In this document: positions 14,516-24,038 of the stretch, one piece after another
Layout: each line of letters starts with the position of its first letter
How positions within the stretch are numbered: the first letter of the stretch is position 1
Source of the DNA: Fibrobacter sp. UWT2
Lineage (GTDB): Bacteria > Fibrobacterota > Fibrobacteria > Fibrobacterales > Fibrobacteraceae
Length of the DNA: 64,000 nucleotides
Direction of reading: 5' to 3'
Assembly: GCF_900142545.1 (NCBI RefSeq)
Contig: NZ_FRBF01000003.1
Coordinates: 213,451 to 277,450 of the forward strand
Program-made: the position numbers and the translations under genes
Notes under the pieces: generated by a model
What the model saw: only the letters and a program-made list of their open reading frames with translations
The model's database searches: none
Told to the model about the DNA's origin: nothing

Positions 14516-16795
14516 GTGCGGAATGGGTTAGGCAAATTTGTCGCGGCGATTGCGCTGTGCGCAACGTGGGCTTTCTCGGGCGAGAATGCCGCATCAAAAG
14601 GTGCACCGTCTCTAGATTTGCTGAAGGCGTCTGCTGATTCTATTGCGAGTGCGACCGCTACGGATTCCTCAAAGGCGAATTCACTCAAGACGGTTCTCTA
14701 CTTGGGTGGCGGTGAGCGTTCTCCCTGGTTCCAGCTGGGCGTGCTTTATGCTATCGAAGAGTACGGCATCCCTGTAGATTCCGTGGTGGCGACATCTTGG
14801 GGCGCATGGATTGCTTCTTTGTGGACGCGAGGCGTTCCCCTGGATGATATCCAGGTGCTGATGCTGGATTCTACTATCGCACCCTTTGTGGGTCATGATC
14901 TTACGGCTGCAGAAAGCGAATATGGCTATCAAAAGCGAGATGCTTATGAAATGCCGATTTCGCTGTCGGGAATGCCTTCGATCAGATCCCGCTACAGTGT
15001 GGTGATGGATACTTCCCGCTCGATTCACGTCGAAAAGAAAGCTCTGACGATGGATTCCATGCAGGTGGTGCGTGCCCTTGCAAAGCTGCGTTTTCAAGAA
15101 AGCCTTTACCGTCAGCGACAAAATGCCCGCATCCCATTGTCGCTGCAGTCTTGCGAATCGGGAAAGCCCGTTGTCGTCGAAAGTACTATTCCGCAGGTGA
15201 TTGCTTCGCTCCCGCTCTGGGGACAAGATTCTGCAGGAGTGTCTGGCGAACTTTGCCCTTATTACGCCTTGCCTATCGAAGACAATGCGCGAGAGCTTTC
15301 GATTATCGTCGTGTCTGATCCGTTGCGTGCACCTATCGTGGGCGATGAACGGATGCGCTTGATCAAACAGCATGCTGGCGAAATTCTTGCGAGTCAGCCC
15401 GGCGTTATTGTTCGTGCCCATACGATTCTAGATACGAATCGTGCGGTTTGGATTCAGTCCGGATTTTCTTCTTTCGAAAAGCAACTGTCCAGTTTCAAGA
15501 TCTTGAATGGGCGCCGTCAAGATTATTCTGCGGGCCGTATCTCGGCGAAACCTTGGTTCCGCTTCGAGCCTTCTTATAACGGTCTCTCTTCCGAGGTGCA
15601 AAATGCGGTGAAGGCTTATTGGGTGGAATCCGATACGGCAATGATCGCTCCCGAGAATTTCGCCTTGGATTTGCTGCAGAATCCTGCTTACGATTCCTTG
15701 CGTTTAGATATGCAGCCTAGCGGTAATGTCGCTGTTGAAACGGCGGTACATCCGACGCTGGACCTTGCTGCGGGTGGCTTTGGTTCCAATATGATTGGCC
15801 CCAACGCCTACGCCGAAGCGACGGTGCATTATGTGGACCATGTCGAAATTGAGTTGGTCTTGGCTGGCTTCTGGGGTGGAAATTCCTACGGAATTCGCCC
15901 GCGCCTGAATATTTCAAAGTTGTGGAACCGCCATTGGGATTTGCAATTTGGCTACGATTACATGAAGCTGGTTCCGCTGAAGTCTTATAACCGCAATATC
16001 AATCGGGGACTTCGTATAGAATCTGAAGAACGCAGTGACTTGACGATGAACCTGTTGTATACGGTGGACCGTTTCCAGCGGGTTTCGGCGGAGTTTATGT
16101 TTGGTTCCAGGTACTATGACCTGGATACGGCTTACTATGGCGATCGTGTCATCAAGACTTATCCCGTGTCGCCTATGCTGCATTACCGCTACTTGAATGG
16201 CGCTGACGACAACTGGTTTGCTGATGACGGCTACGTTCTGAATGTCTGGGGTGGCTTTGAATCGATTGGCTTTGATGATGGCATTATCGATGTGGTGCCC
16301 ATCTACTGGAAGCTTCTAGCCGATGCCCGCTATACGATTTCGCCGGTGCGTTTCGTGACATTGAATGTGGCTGCTGCTGGCGCCATTGAACGTTACCACG
16401 ACGAAGGCCACGGTTATGTTTCGCCTAAGTCCATCGGGAAGGCTCCTCTGGATGTTGCGTACCGTCAGCATGCCGCGGCAACGCCTTGGTCTACCGAATG
16501 GTACCATCCGGAACTTTCATCTCATGAATATGCAATGCTGCGGTTTAACGGAGGCTTGCACGGGAACTATCTAGGCGCTTGGTTATTCGGTGCCTACTAC
16601 CACGACTTCGAAGGCAGCCCCGAAGCGGAATTGGACGAAAACAAATTCGTGTTTGAACCGGCTCTGCGTTTTGCATACCGCTCGGTCACCGCTTATGCGG
16701 GAATCAGCCGTATCGTAGATTACGGCACCTTTGGTGATTTGACTCATTTGAGCGGATACAATTACTTTATCCGCATCGGAAACTATAGCTTTTAA
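14516..16795 (+). CDS. Patatin-like protein fused to an outer-membrane beta-barrel
   Basis: 759 residues, GTG start 3 nt after the previous stop. Signal peptide 'GKFVAAIALCATWAFSG'. Residues 58-270 have the patatin fold signature 'LYLGGGERSPWFQLGVLYAIEEYG' (in part) and the nucleophile elbow 'VVATSWGAW' with S94, though the first Gly of GxSxG is Ala. Where the catalytic 'DG(G/A)' should be, the text reads S243-G244-E245, so the dyad Asp seems lost. After a linker, residues about 390-759 are alternating amphipathic strands with a terminal 'YFIRIGNYSF', ending in Phe as outer-membrane barrels do. The plan resembles PlpD-like type Vd proteins, but a POTRA domain is not obvious. Confidence 0.75.
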   Translation: MRNGLGKFVAAIALCATWAFSGENAASKGAPSLDLLKASADSIASATATDSSKANSLKTVLYLGGGERSPWFQLGVLYAIEEYGIPVDSVVATSWGAWIASLWTRGVPLDDIQVLMLDSTIAPFVGHDLTAAESEYGYQKRDAYEMPISLSGMPSIRSRYSVVMDTSRSIHVEKKALTMDSMQVVRALAKLRFQESLYRQRQNARIPLSLQSCESGKPVVVESTIPQVIASLPLWGQDSAGVSGELCPYYALPIEDNARELSIIVVSDPLRAPIVGDERMRLIKQHAGEILASQPGVIVRAHTILDTNRAVWIQSGFSSFEKQLSSFKILNGRRQDYSAGRISAKPWFRFEPSYNGLSSEVQNAVKAYWVESDTAMIAPENFALDLLQNPAYDSLRLDMQPSGNVAVETAVHPTLDLAAGGFGSNMIGPNAYAEATVHYVDHVEIELVLAGFWGGNSYGIRPRLNISKLWNRHWDLQFGYDYMKLVPLKSYNRNINRGLRIESEERSDLTMNLLYTVDRFQRVSAEFMFGSRYYDLDTAYYGDRVIKTYPVSPMLHYRYLNGADDNWFADDGYVLNVWGGFESIGFDDGIIDVVPIYWKLLADARYTISPVRFVTLNVAAAGAIERYHDEGHGYVSPKSIGKAPLDVAYRQHAAATPWSTEWYHPELSSHEYAMLRFNGGLHGNYLGAWLFGAYYHDFEGSPEAELDENKFVFEPALRFAYRSVTAYAGISRIVDYGTFGDLTHLSGYNYFIRIGNYSF

Positions 16796-16804
16796 TTGCT
16801 GCTT

Positions 16805-17812
16805 TTAAATGGCGAGCGGCATCCAGGGCTTGACTTCGTTGACTGAAATCAACTTGCCCTGACGCTTGCGGCGAATGGCTGCGGCTGCAATCATGGCACC
16901 GTTGTCGGTGCTCAGGCTGCGTTCCGGAATGCAGAACATGATTCCGTGCTTATCGCAGTAATCTTGCAGGCGTGTGCGGAGCCATGCGTTGGCACTTACG
17001 CCACCGCCGACCACGAGAGTCTTCATCTTGGTCTTTTTAAGGGCGGTAATCGTCTTGGTCACGAGGCTATCGACAATCGCATCTTCCAGGGAGGCGCAAA
17101 TGTCGCCGATGTTCTTCTGAATGAATTCAGGGTCGTGCGTTTCGGTGTAACGCAGTACAGCCGTTTTCAAGCCGCTGAAAGAAAATTCGCAGTTGTCGTG
17201 CACATGGAGGGCGCGCGGAAAATCCACGAATTTGCGGTTGCCGTCTTTGCCGAGGCGGCTGATGGTAGCACCTGCGGGGTACTTGAGGCCTAGCAGCTTA
17301 CCGCACTTGTCGAAAGCCTCGCCGGCGGCATCGTCGCGGGTGCGGCCGATACTGGTGTACTTAAAGCCAGGTTCTTCGAGCACGAGTTCCGTATGTCCGC
17401 CCGAAACGGTAAGCGTCAGGAACGGCGGCTCGATTTCGGGGTGCGTGAGCCACGCGGCGGCCAAGTGGCCTTCCAAGTGGTTCATGCCGTAGGCCGGAAT
17501 TTGCAAGTCGCGGGCGAGGCCCTTTGCAAAGCTTGCTCCCACCAGAAGCGGTCCCATAAGGCCCGGACCCGTCGTGTAGGCGATTGCATCGATATCCTTG
17601 AGTTCGATGCCAGCTTCCTTGACGGCTGCTTCTGCAATCGGCGAAATCTTTTGCAAGTGCGCACGTGCAGCGATTTCAGGAACCACGCCGCCGTAAAGGG
17701 CGTGTTCGTCAATCTGACTGTAAAGAGGATTCGAAAGAACTTTTACGGGATCGTCTTGCAGAATGGCGCAGGCGGTTTCGTCGCAGCTGGATTCAATTCC
17801 AAGCCAAATCAT
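16805..17812 (-). CDS. tsaD: tRNA N6-threonylcarbamoyladenosine transferase
   Basis: 335 residues, full length. Opens 'MIWLGIESSCDETACAI', has the metal-binding histidines in 'MNHLEGHLAA', the 'TLTVSGGHTELV' phosphate loop and 'VVGGGVSANAWLR', all hallmarks of TsaD/Kae1. It transfers the threonylcarbamoyl group from the TsaC product to A37 of tRNAs reading ANN codons, working with TsaB and TsaE, which are not in this window. The ATG overlaps the stop of the YbbR-like gene (ATGA), so it is the second gene of that reverse-strand pair. It converges with the patatin-barrel gene with only 9 nt between. Confidence 0.97.
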   Translation of the reverse strand: MIWLGIESSCDETACAILQDDPVKVLSNPLYSQIDEHALYGGVVPEIAARAHLQKISPIAEAAVKEAGIELKDIDAIAYTTGPGLMGPLLVGASFAKGLARDLQIPAYGMNHLEGHLAAAWLTHPEIEPPFLTLTVSGGHTELVLEEPGFKYTSIGRTRDDAAGEAFDKCGKLLGLKYPAGATISRLGKDGNRKFVDFPRALHVHDNCEFSFSGLKTAVLRYTETHDPEFIQKNIGDICASLEDAIVDSLVTKTITALKKTKMKTLVVGGGVSANAWLRTRLQDYCDKHGIMFCIPERSLSTDNGAMIAAAAIRRKRQGKLISVNEVKPWMPLAI

Positions 17813-18816
17813 GGTGCAACCTCTTCGAGAGAGTCCGCGGTAGCGACAGGCTTGGTTTCTTTCTTGCGGAGCGTCACCTTTTCGGGTTTCAGCTGGATAG
17901 CCTTGATTGCCATTTCGCGGTTGATGTGGGCCGGGAGCGTGAGCTTCACCGTCGGAGAAAGACTGTCTGCGTCTTCGATGGCGAATCGGTTGTATTCCAT
18001 CACCAATTCAATGTTCTGGGCGGTAATAGAGTCAAGTACCTGTTCGCCACCCGTGATTTCCACGGAAAGGCTCTTGGGCTCCAGGGAATAAACTTGTCTG
18101 TCGAAGAATCCGATGAGGCTTACGGGGATACTGTCGTAAGTGCGGCTGCTCATCTTCTGGATGTTCACCGAAATCTTGACCGAGGAATCGCTCGGCGAAA
18201 CGAATGCCGGCAGGTTGCTGAAGTCCAGCGGAATGGTGAATTCCTGGCTGGCGTGCAAGGTGTCAAAGAAAGAAGAATCGGTCGGAATATCGATGATGCG
18301 GGTAAGGGCGTTGCGTGCGCCGGACACCAACAGCTCTTCAGGGGAAATCGCAGGCTCGTCGGCAATCAGGTAGCCTTGGGCCGCCGTAAATGTGGCGACG
18401 GATTTAATGGGAACGTTTCTTGTAATGCGGGTATCAATATCGAGGTCTACGAACAAAAGCTGATTTTCGGGTTCCACGAAGTGAATGTCCGGGAATCCTG
18501 CAGAAACAAAGTTCTTGCTGTCCAGGTGAATGCGCTTTGCACCCAGTTCGGCTTGCTGCAGGTCTACTACCATGGCAATGGAATTTTGTTTGGGATCGTT
18601 CACGATGTTGTTCAAACGAATCAAATCCCAGGACTTGCCTTCGACGGTAATGTGCAGGGAGTGGGGCGGTTTCGAAGCAATCGCCATTGTTTCGGGAAGT
18701 TTAACAAAGTTCAAAGGGACACTCACCGAAAGCTGGAAATCCTTTTGAGATATGACAAGAAACCAGAGGGCGATGCCAAATATCAGTGCGGTTATTTTTA
18801 GAACGATGTTTCCCAT
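17809..18816 (-). CDS. YbbR-like domain protein
   Basis: 335 residues. One N-terminal membrane anchor ('IVLKITALIFGIALWFLVI'), then repeated beta-rich YbbR units ('NVPIKSVATF..GYLI', 'ISPEELLVSGARNALTRI', 'IPVSLIGF') facing the periplasm, and a short charged C-terminus. YbbR proteins (CdaR in Gram-positives) can regulate the diadenylate cyclase CdaA, but no cdaA is next to it here. GAGAG lies before the ATG. It is first in a pair with tsaD. Role in this organism unknown; envelope-associated by topology. Confidence 0.85.
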   Translation of the reverse strand: MGNIVLKITALIFGIALWFLVISQKDFQLSVSVPLNFVKLPETMAIASKPPHSLHITVEGKSWDLIRLNNIVNDPKQNSIAMVVDLQQAELGAKRIHLDSKNFVSAGFPDIHFVEPENQLLFVDLDIDTRITRNVPIKSVATFTAAQGYLIADEPAISPEELLVSGARNALTRIIDIPTDSSFFDTLHASQEFTIPLDFSNLPAFVSPSDSSVKISVNIQKMSSRTYDSIPVSLIGFFDRQVYSLEPKSLSVEITGGEQVLDSITAQNIELVMEYNRFAIEDADSLSPTVKLTLPAHINREMAIKAIQLKPEKVTLRKKETKPVATADSLEEVAP

Positions 18817-18860
18817 AGAACTCTCGAATGACTGTCTAAAATTTAGTTATAATTCACCCT

Positions 18861-19748
18861 GTGTTCGGACAACTAGGCTATTTAATATCGGAATCTTTTC
18901 GCGGAATGCGGCAACACCGTACGGTAATCCTTCCGTCGTTTGCCACAATCTTCCTGTGTTCCCTGCTTCTGTCGGCTTCCTTTACCGCTTTCGGGGCGGT
19001 GATGCGGATTCTTTCCATGGAAAAGAACCTGTATGCCCTTGAAGCCTTCCTGCCGGAATCTGTAGGCGAAGATTCTCTGACGGTCATCCAGAATCGCCTG
19101 GAACATACCAAGTTTATCGATTCGGTGACTTTTGTGAGCGCCGATTCCGCCTTAGCCGATTTCCGCAAGCATTTTTCGGGCGAAATGCTGGACCTTGTAG
19201 AAGGTAACCCCATTCCGCCGTTCTTCAGGGTCACCCTAGTTGAAGACCATAAAAATCCGGCCACCCTGATCGAAGTGAAAAACAATCTTTCCCGCATGGA
19301 CTTTTTCGAAGAAGTGCAGGCTCCGGTGCAGTGGGTCGAAAAAATTTCGGCCTGGAAGTTCCGCATGCTGTTCTGGCCCATTTGCGTCAGTGTTCTGCTG
19401 CTGTTTACCCTTTCCTTGATTATCTGCAATTCCGTAAGGCTTTCGCTTCTTTCTCGCAGGCTCCTGGTCGAAAATATGAAGTATGCGGGCGGTAGCCATT
19501 TCTTTATCGAATTCCCGTTCGTACTGCAGGGAGCGTTCCAGGGTGTCGTGGGTAGCGGTCTTGCCGTTATTTTGCTCGCGGTCGTTTTAAACTCGGTGGC
19601 GGATGCGTTCCCCATTGTGGCTGCGAACCTGACTGGCCTTGGCTCTTGTCTTGCCTTAGTGGTCCTTCTGGTGACGGCTCTTTCGGGCTATTTCAGTTAC
19701 CGTACGGTGCGCGGGTTCCTTTCGATCAAGCGCAATGAACAGGATTAA
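18861..19748 (+). CDS. ftsX: Cell-division protein FtsX
   Basis: 295 residues with the FtsX plan: N-terminal cytoplasmic stretch, first membrane helix ('FLCSLLLSASFTAFGAVM'), a periplasmic domain (about 55-165) ending 'APVQWVEKIS', and three further helices. FtsX with the ATPase FtsE passes conformational signals to periplasmic hydrolase activators at the septum. ftsE is not adjacent, unlike the usual ftsEX order; it must lie elsewhere. The GTG start lacks a Shine-Dalgarno, and TATAAT (18848-18853) sits 7 nt upstream, so the mRNA may be leaderless. The next gene, 2 nt downstream, encodes the likely EnvC-type partner. Confidence 0.92.
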   Translation: MFGQLGYLISESFRGMRQHRTVILPSFATIFLCSLLLSASFTAFGAVMRILSMEKNLYALEAFLPESVGEDSLTVIQNRLEHTKFIDSVTFVSADSALADFRKHFSGEMLDLVEGNPIPPFFRVTLVEDHKNPATLIEVKNNLSRMDFFEEVQAPVQWVEKISAWKFRMLFWPICVSVLLLFTLSLIICNSVRLSLLSRRLLVENMKYAGGSHFFIEFPFVLQGAFQGVVGSGLAVILLAVVLNSVADAFPIVAANLTGLGSCLALVVLLVTALSGYFSYRTVRGFLSIKRNEQD

Positions 19749-19750
19749 CG

Positions 19751-21112
19751 ATGCGGCTTGTGGTTTTGCTTTTTTGCCTGTTGCTGGGGGTTGGCGCCGA
19801 AAACGCCTACGCTAAGCCTGCCGCAAAAAACACCAAGAGTGCTCCGGCAAAATCCGCTCCTGCCAAAAAATCGACGAAGGCCACGACAAAGTCTGCGTCC
19901 AAGTCTTCTGCGACAAAAAAGACTGACGCCCAGATTAACGAGCAGAAAAACGCCCTGAAAAAGTTGGAGTCGGACTTGGCTAAAAAACGCCAAGAGCTGG
20001 CGCTCCTCGAAACCGAAGAGAAAGGCGTGCTGAATACGATTTCGATTCTCGACCAGAACTTGAACCAGACCCGAACTTACCTCTCGGAACTCTCCAAGAG
20101 CGAAGTCATGCTGGAACGGGCTCTTGTACAACTTTCTGCAGACATTGATTCCTTGGACCGCAGAATCGAGACTCGCCGGGAAGCCATGAAAAAGCGAATC
20201 CGGACGCTCTATGTCAGCGGCCGCAACAGCGAGGCAAGAGTCCTATACGGCCTGCTTACGCAACAAGGGAACCCCGACCGCCAGGTGTATTGGGTGCACC
20301 ATATTCTGAACCAGGACCAGCAAGAAGTAGAAGTCCTGCAACAGCTGGTGCAAGAACGGGATGAAAAGAAACAAATGGAATCGGCTCACTTGGACGATCT
20401 TAAACAGATGCGTTCCAAGAAGGCTGCCGAAGAAAAGGGCCTAGTTTCCCAGATGAGCGGCCAGGAAAAAATGCTCATGTCTTTGAAGCATGACCAGAAC
20501 ATGCAACGCCGCGCCCTGAAGGAATTCGAACAGAACCAGAAGACCATGCTGGCCCTTATCAAGAAGCTCGAAGAAAAGCGTAAAAAGGAAATCGAGCAGG
20601 CCAAGAAAGACGAGGCTGCTCGCAAGGCCAAGGAAAAAGCCGGCAAGGATAAAAAGAAGGACAAGAAGACTCCGACCAAGACGGTGGAAAAGCCGAAGGT
20701 CACCGTGGCTGAATCGGTAAAGGGCCCCAAGTGTACGCCGCTGAAGGGTGATGTCATCAGTAATTACGGTTTGCAGGAACATCCGGTGCTGCATATTATG
20801 ACGCGTAACCTGGGCGTCGAAATCCGCGGAAAACGCGGCGCTGCCGTTCGTGCCGCCGCGGCGGGAACGGTGGTGATGGTGGCCGAAATTGACGGCCGCG
20901 GCCCCTCTGTCATTATTGAACATGAGGGTGGAACTTACTCCGTTTATGGTCACCTTGCGTCAATTCGTGTGCAAGAAGGCAAAGAAGTGCGAAATTGCGA
21001 AGAAATTGGTGAAGTGGGCGATGTTGCCTCTCTAAATGGAATTAAATTGTACTTCCAAGTGAGCGAGGGTACACAGACCGTGGACCCCTTGCAGTGGTTG
21101 AAACAGAAATGA
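19751..21112 (+). CDS. EnvC-like murein hydrolase activator (coiled coil plus degenerate LytM domain)
   Basis: 453 residues: signal peptide, Lys/Ala-rich linker (22-65), long coiled coil (about 68-310) and a C-terminal M23/LytM domain (about 325-453). In the LytM domain the zinc-binding H-x3-D is replaced by 'MTRNLGVEI', and the second motif reads 'NGIKLYFQV' instead of HxH, although 'VYGHLA' keeps one His. The domain is therefore probably non-catalytic, as in EnvC proteins, which open up amidases rather than cut peptidoglycan. The position directly behind ftsX supports an FtsEX-EnvC type complex at the division site. Confidence 0.88.
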   Translation: MRLVVLLFCLLLGVGAENAYAKPAAKNTKSAPAKSAPAKKSTKATTKSASKSSATKKTDAQINEQKNALKKLESDLAKKRQELALLETEEKGVLNTISILDQNLNQTRTYLSELSKSEVMLERALVQLSADIDSLDRRIETRREAMKKRIRTLYVSGRNSEARVLYGLLTQQGNPDRQVYWVHHILNQDQQEVEVLQQLVQERDEKKQMESAHLDDLKQMRSKKAAEEKGLVSQMSGQEKMLMSLKHDQNMQRRALKEFEQNQKTMLALIKKLEEKRKKEIEQAKKDEAARKAKEKAGKDKKKDKKTPTKTVEKPKVTVAESVKGPKCTPLKGDVISNYGLQEHPVLHIMTRNLGVEIRGKRGAAVRAAAAGTVVMVAEIDGRGPSVIIEHEGGTYSVYGHLASIRVQEGKEVRNCEEIGEVGDVASLNGIKLYFQVSEGTQTVDPLQWLKQK

Positions 21113-22233
21113 TCGAATATACTTTACATGGTCCTGCCTCTCAAGAACGCGCCCGTATCCGGGTGATGTCTGCGCTCCGCGAGAACCGCTTTCCCCAGGC
21201 GATTTTGATTGATGGTCCTGCAGGAATCGGCAAGAAATGGCTCGCCATGGAAATTGCGAAGTCGCTTCAGTGTACCGATCCGAACATGCGCCCCTGCGGT
21301 CATTGCTTTGGATGCCGCATGGCCGACGATAGCGGTGCCACCGACGGTTGGGTGGTCCCCATGGAAGCCGACGAGGCCCGCGCCCGCAGTTCCGATGACG
21401 TGGCTCCGGGCAGCAAGGCGAAAACCATTGAAGACTTTAAAAAGGCCTACATCGAAGAAATTCAGAAGAACCCGTACCGTGTCGATATCTTTTCGGCGGG
21501 AGCCTATATCTCGGTAGACCTGATTCGCTCCATGACATCTAGCTTTGCTATGAAGGGCGACCGTATTCGCACCATTATTATTGCCGAAGCGGACCGCATG
21601 AACGAATCGGCGGCCAACGCCTTCCTCAAGACTCTTGAAGATGTTCCGGCAAACACCTACTTTATCTTGACGACGAGCTCCCGCGAAAAGATGCTCCAGA
21701 CCATTCGTTCCCGCTGTCTGGCACTGCATCTGTTGCCTCTTTCCGACGACGAAGTGCGGTCGGAAGTGCTACGGGTAGCCGGCGAAGAATTTGACGAAGC
21801 GTCCCTGACGGACGATGTGATTGGACTTGCGGTCGGCTCTCCGGGCAAGGCCCTTTACTATGCGGAACATGCGAAAGCCTGGTGCAAGTTGGCATCTGAT
21901 TTCGTTGTATTCTCCTTGCGCGGGAGCTATACGGAACTGTTCATGCAGCTAAAGGAAACGTCGCTCGACGAAGCCTACGACGCCAATCGCTTTTTGGAAG
22001 TGCTTTCGTTCTTGCTGGCGGACTTGCTGCGAGAACAGGCGAATGCGCCCTTGCGCATGCCCGAAACCACCACGGCCGTGGGGCTTTCGAACTTCCCCCG
22101 TGTAGATGCGACTGCTTTGGAACTGGCCCTTGTGGCGGTACAAGAAACCATGTCTCGAATCGAGTCGAGACGAGTGTCTGCATCCATGTGCCTGCAGAAC
22201 CTTTCCCTGAAACTTTTCGAGGGCTACAAGTAA
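21109..22233 (+). CDS. holB: DNA polymerase III delta-prime subunit
   Basis: 374 residues from the ATG at 21109, which overlaps the previous stop (ATGA). Clamp-loader AAA+ features: P-loop 'GPAGIGKKWLA', zinc module cysteines in 'CGHCFGC', a Walker-B region 'IIIAEADRMN', 'ANAFLKTLEDVPANTYFILTT' in part, and the sensor/SRC motif 'TIRSRC'. An acidic insert of about 50 residues follows the zinc module (about 85-130). The protein is the delta-prime part of the complex that loads the sliding clamp. recJ follows directly. Confidence 0.92.
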   Translation: MIEYTLHGPASQERARIRVMSALRENRFPQAILIDGPAGIGKKWLAMEIAKSLQCTDPNMRPCGHCFGCRMADDSGATDGWVVPMEADEARARSSDDVAPGSKAKTIEDFKKAYIEEIQKNPYRVDIFSAGAYISVDLIRSMTSSFAMKGDRIRTIIIAEADRMNESAANAFLKTLEDVPANTYFILTTSSREKMLQTIRSRCLALHLLPLSDDEVRSEVLRVAGEEFDEASLTDDVIGLAVGSPGKALYYAEHAKAWCKLASDFVVFSLRGSYTELFMQLKETSLDEAYDANRFLEVLSFLLADLLREQANAPLRMPETTTAVGLSNFPRVDATALELALVAVQETMSRIESRRVSASMCLQNLSLKLFEGYK

Positions 22234-24027
22234 ATGACCGAGGCGCAGGACGAAATCATGAACGAACACCTGGCTTCGGCAATGTCGAAAAGCCTTCGCG
22301 TTCCCCATGTGGTGGCGCGTTTCCTGGTGTCTCGTGGAGTTCGTTCCGTGTCCGAAGCGCACCGCATGCTGTGTGGTAACGCAGGCGATGTGCTGGATCC
22401 GTTCCTGATCAAGGGAATGGATGCTGCCGTGGCTTGGCTCTTAGATGTCCGCGAAAAGCACGAAAAGATTTTTGTCTTTGGCGATTACGATCTGGACGGC
22501 ATGTCCGCTGTAACGCTTATGACACGCGCATTGGCCGAACTTGGTATCGAGTCCGATTGGCGACTCCCGAACCGTTTTGGCGATGGCTACGGCCTTTCGT
22601 CTTCGGCCGTCGAAGAAATGCACCAGGCGGGCGCCCGCTACGTGATTACGGTAGATACCGGCATCACGGCAAATGCAGAAATTGCGCTGGCCAAGCAATT
22701 GGGCATGTCGGTGTTGGTCATTGACCATCACCAACCTTCGGGCGACGGCCTCCCGGAATGCGACGTTCTATTGGATCCGCATCAAGAAGGCGATACCTAC
22801 CCGAATCCAGAACTCTGCGGTGTCGGTGTATCTTATAAGTTTATTTGCGCTCTGTACTCTAAGCTTTCTCTGCCGGAACCGACCAAGTTCCTGGACCTGG
22901 TAGCCTTGGGCACCTTGGCCGACTTGGTCTCTATGACGCCTGAAAACCGCGCCTTTACTAAGGCGGGTCTTAAGTCTATTGAAAGCAGCCATTGGCCGGG
23001 CCTGCAAGAAATGTACAGCAACTTGATGAAGGGCCACGGCAGCGTGGGTGGCATCGATGTGATGTACAAGTTCGCCCCGCTCCTGAATGCGCCTGGCCGT
23101 ATGGAACGCCCGGATCCGGCTCTCAAGCTTTTGCTGAGTCCGAACATGGCTACGGCCAACGCCCTGATGGCGGAACTGCGTGAATGGAACAGCAAACGCA
23201 AACAGAAAGAAGCGGAAATTACCGAGATGGCTCAGTCGCAGATGACTGCCATGTATGGCGAAAACCTTCCCACGGTAATTGTGGTGGCTGGTAACGATTG
23301 GCATGTGGGCGTCATTGGAATTGTGGCGGCTAAGCTCGCGCAGGAATACCACCGCCCTACGGCAGTGCTTTCCATTCAAGATGGTGTGGCTCATGCTAGC
23401 GCCCGTGCGGTACCTGGCTTTAACTGGCACAAAGCCTTGTTTGAATCTCGCGATTTATTTGACCGTTGGGGCGGTCATGCCAACGCCGCGGGCTTCTCCC
23501 TTCCGGCCGATAAAATCGATGAACTCCGTAAGCGTCTGGAAGTTTCTGCCGCAAGCCAGAACTACACCGGAGCAGAGGAGTGCGAAGGCGAGGCTGCTCC
23601 TTGTTCCTACGACATTTGCATTTCGCTCAATGAACTTGTGGTCGAAGCTTCGCAGTATATGTCGCCCCGTGAATACGGCGCCGGCAATGCTGCAAACAAA
23701 AACCAACTGATTTCCATTCTGGATTTCATCGATCTGCTGGAACCCTTTAGCGGAAACTTCCCGTACCCGACGTTCCGCGCCGATAACGTCAAGGTGCACC
23801 GCCTTCGCGAACTCAAGGGTGGACACTTGCAGATGGATATTTCCCAGGCGGGAAGTCGCGTGTATCCGGCCATCGGCTTCGGGCTTCGCAAGTTCAAGAG
23901 TTTGCTTAGCAAGCCCGTATCGGTTATCTTTGAACCGACCTGGAATTATTTCAACGATCGCAAATCCTTGCAGCTTTGCATCAAGGCGATTGAACCTTAT
24001 ACAGAACCTTCCACCGTCAACAACTAG
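22234..24027 (+). CDS. recJ: Single-strand DNA 5'-3' exonuclease RecJ
   Basis: 597 residues, full length. DHH-family motifs in order: 'VFGDYDLDGMSA', 'ITVDTGITANAE', 'VLVIDHHQPSGDG', 'VALGTLADLV', then the DHHA1 part 'HVGVIGIVAAKLA' and 'GGHANAAGFSLP'. The metal-binding Asp and His residues are present. RecJ trims 5' ends in recombination and mismatch or base-excision repair. It follows holB with no gap (TAAATG) and ends 11 nt before the next gene. Start at 22234 is favoured; an ATG at 22258 is possible. Confidence 0.95.
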   Translation: MTEAQDEIMNEHLASAMSKSLRVPHVVARFLVSRGVRSVSEAHRMLCGNAGDVLDPFLIKGMDAAVAWLLDVREKHEKIFVFGDYDLDGMSAVTLMTRALAELGIESDWRLPNRFGDGYGLSSSAVEEMHQAGARYVITVDTGITANAEIALAKQLGMSVLVIDHHQPSGDGLPECDVLLDPHQEGDTYPNPELCGVGVSYKFICALYSKLSLPEPTKFLDLVALGTLADLVSMTPENRAFTKAGLKSIESSHWPGLQEMYSNLMKGHGSVGGIDVMYKFAPLLNAPGRMERPDPALKLLLSPNMATANALMAELREWNSKRKQKEAEITEMAQSQMTAMYGENLPTVIVVAGNDWHVGVIGIVAAKLAQEYHRPTAVLSIQDGVAHASARAVPGFNWHKALFESRDLFDRWGGHANAAGFSLPADKIDELRKRLEVSAASQNYTGAEECEGEAAPCSYDICISLNELVVEASQYMSPREYGAGNAANKNQLISILDFIDLLEPFSGNFPYPTFRADNVKVHRLRELKGGHLQMDISQAGSRVYPAIGFGLRKFKSLLSKPVSVIFEPTWNYFNDRKSLQLCIKAIEPYTEPSTVNN

Positions 24028-24038
24028 GATTTAAACAA

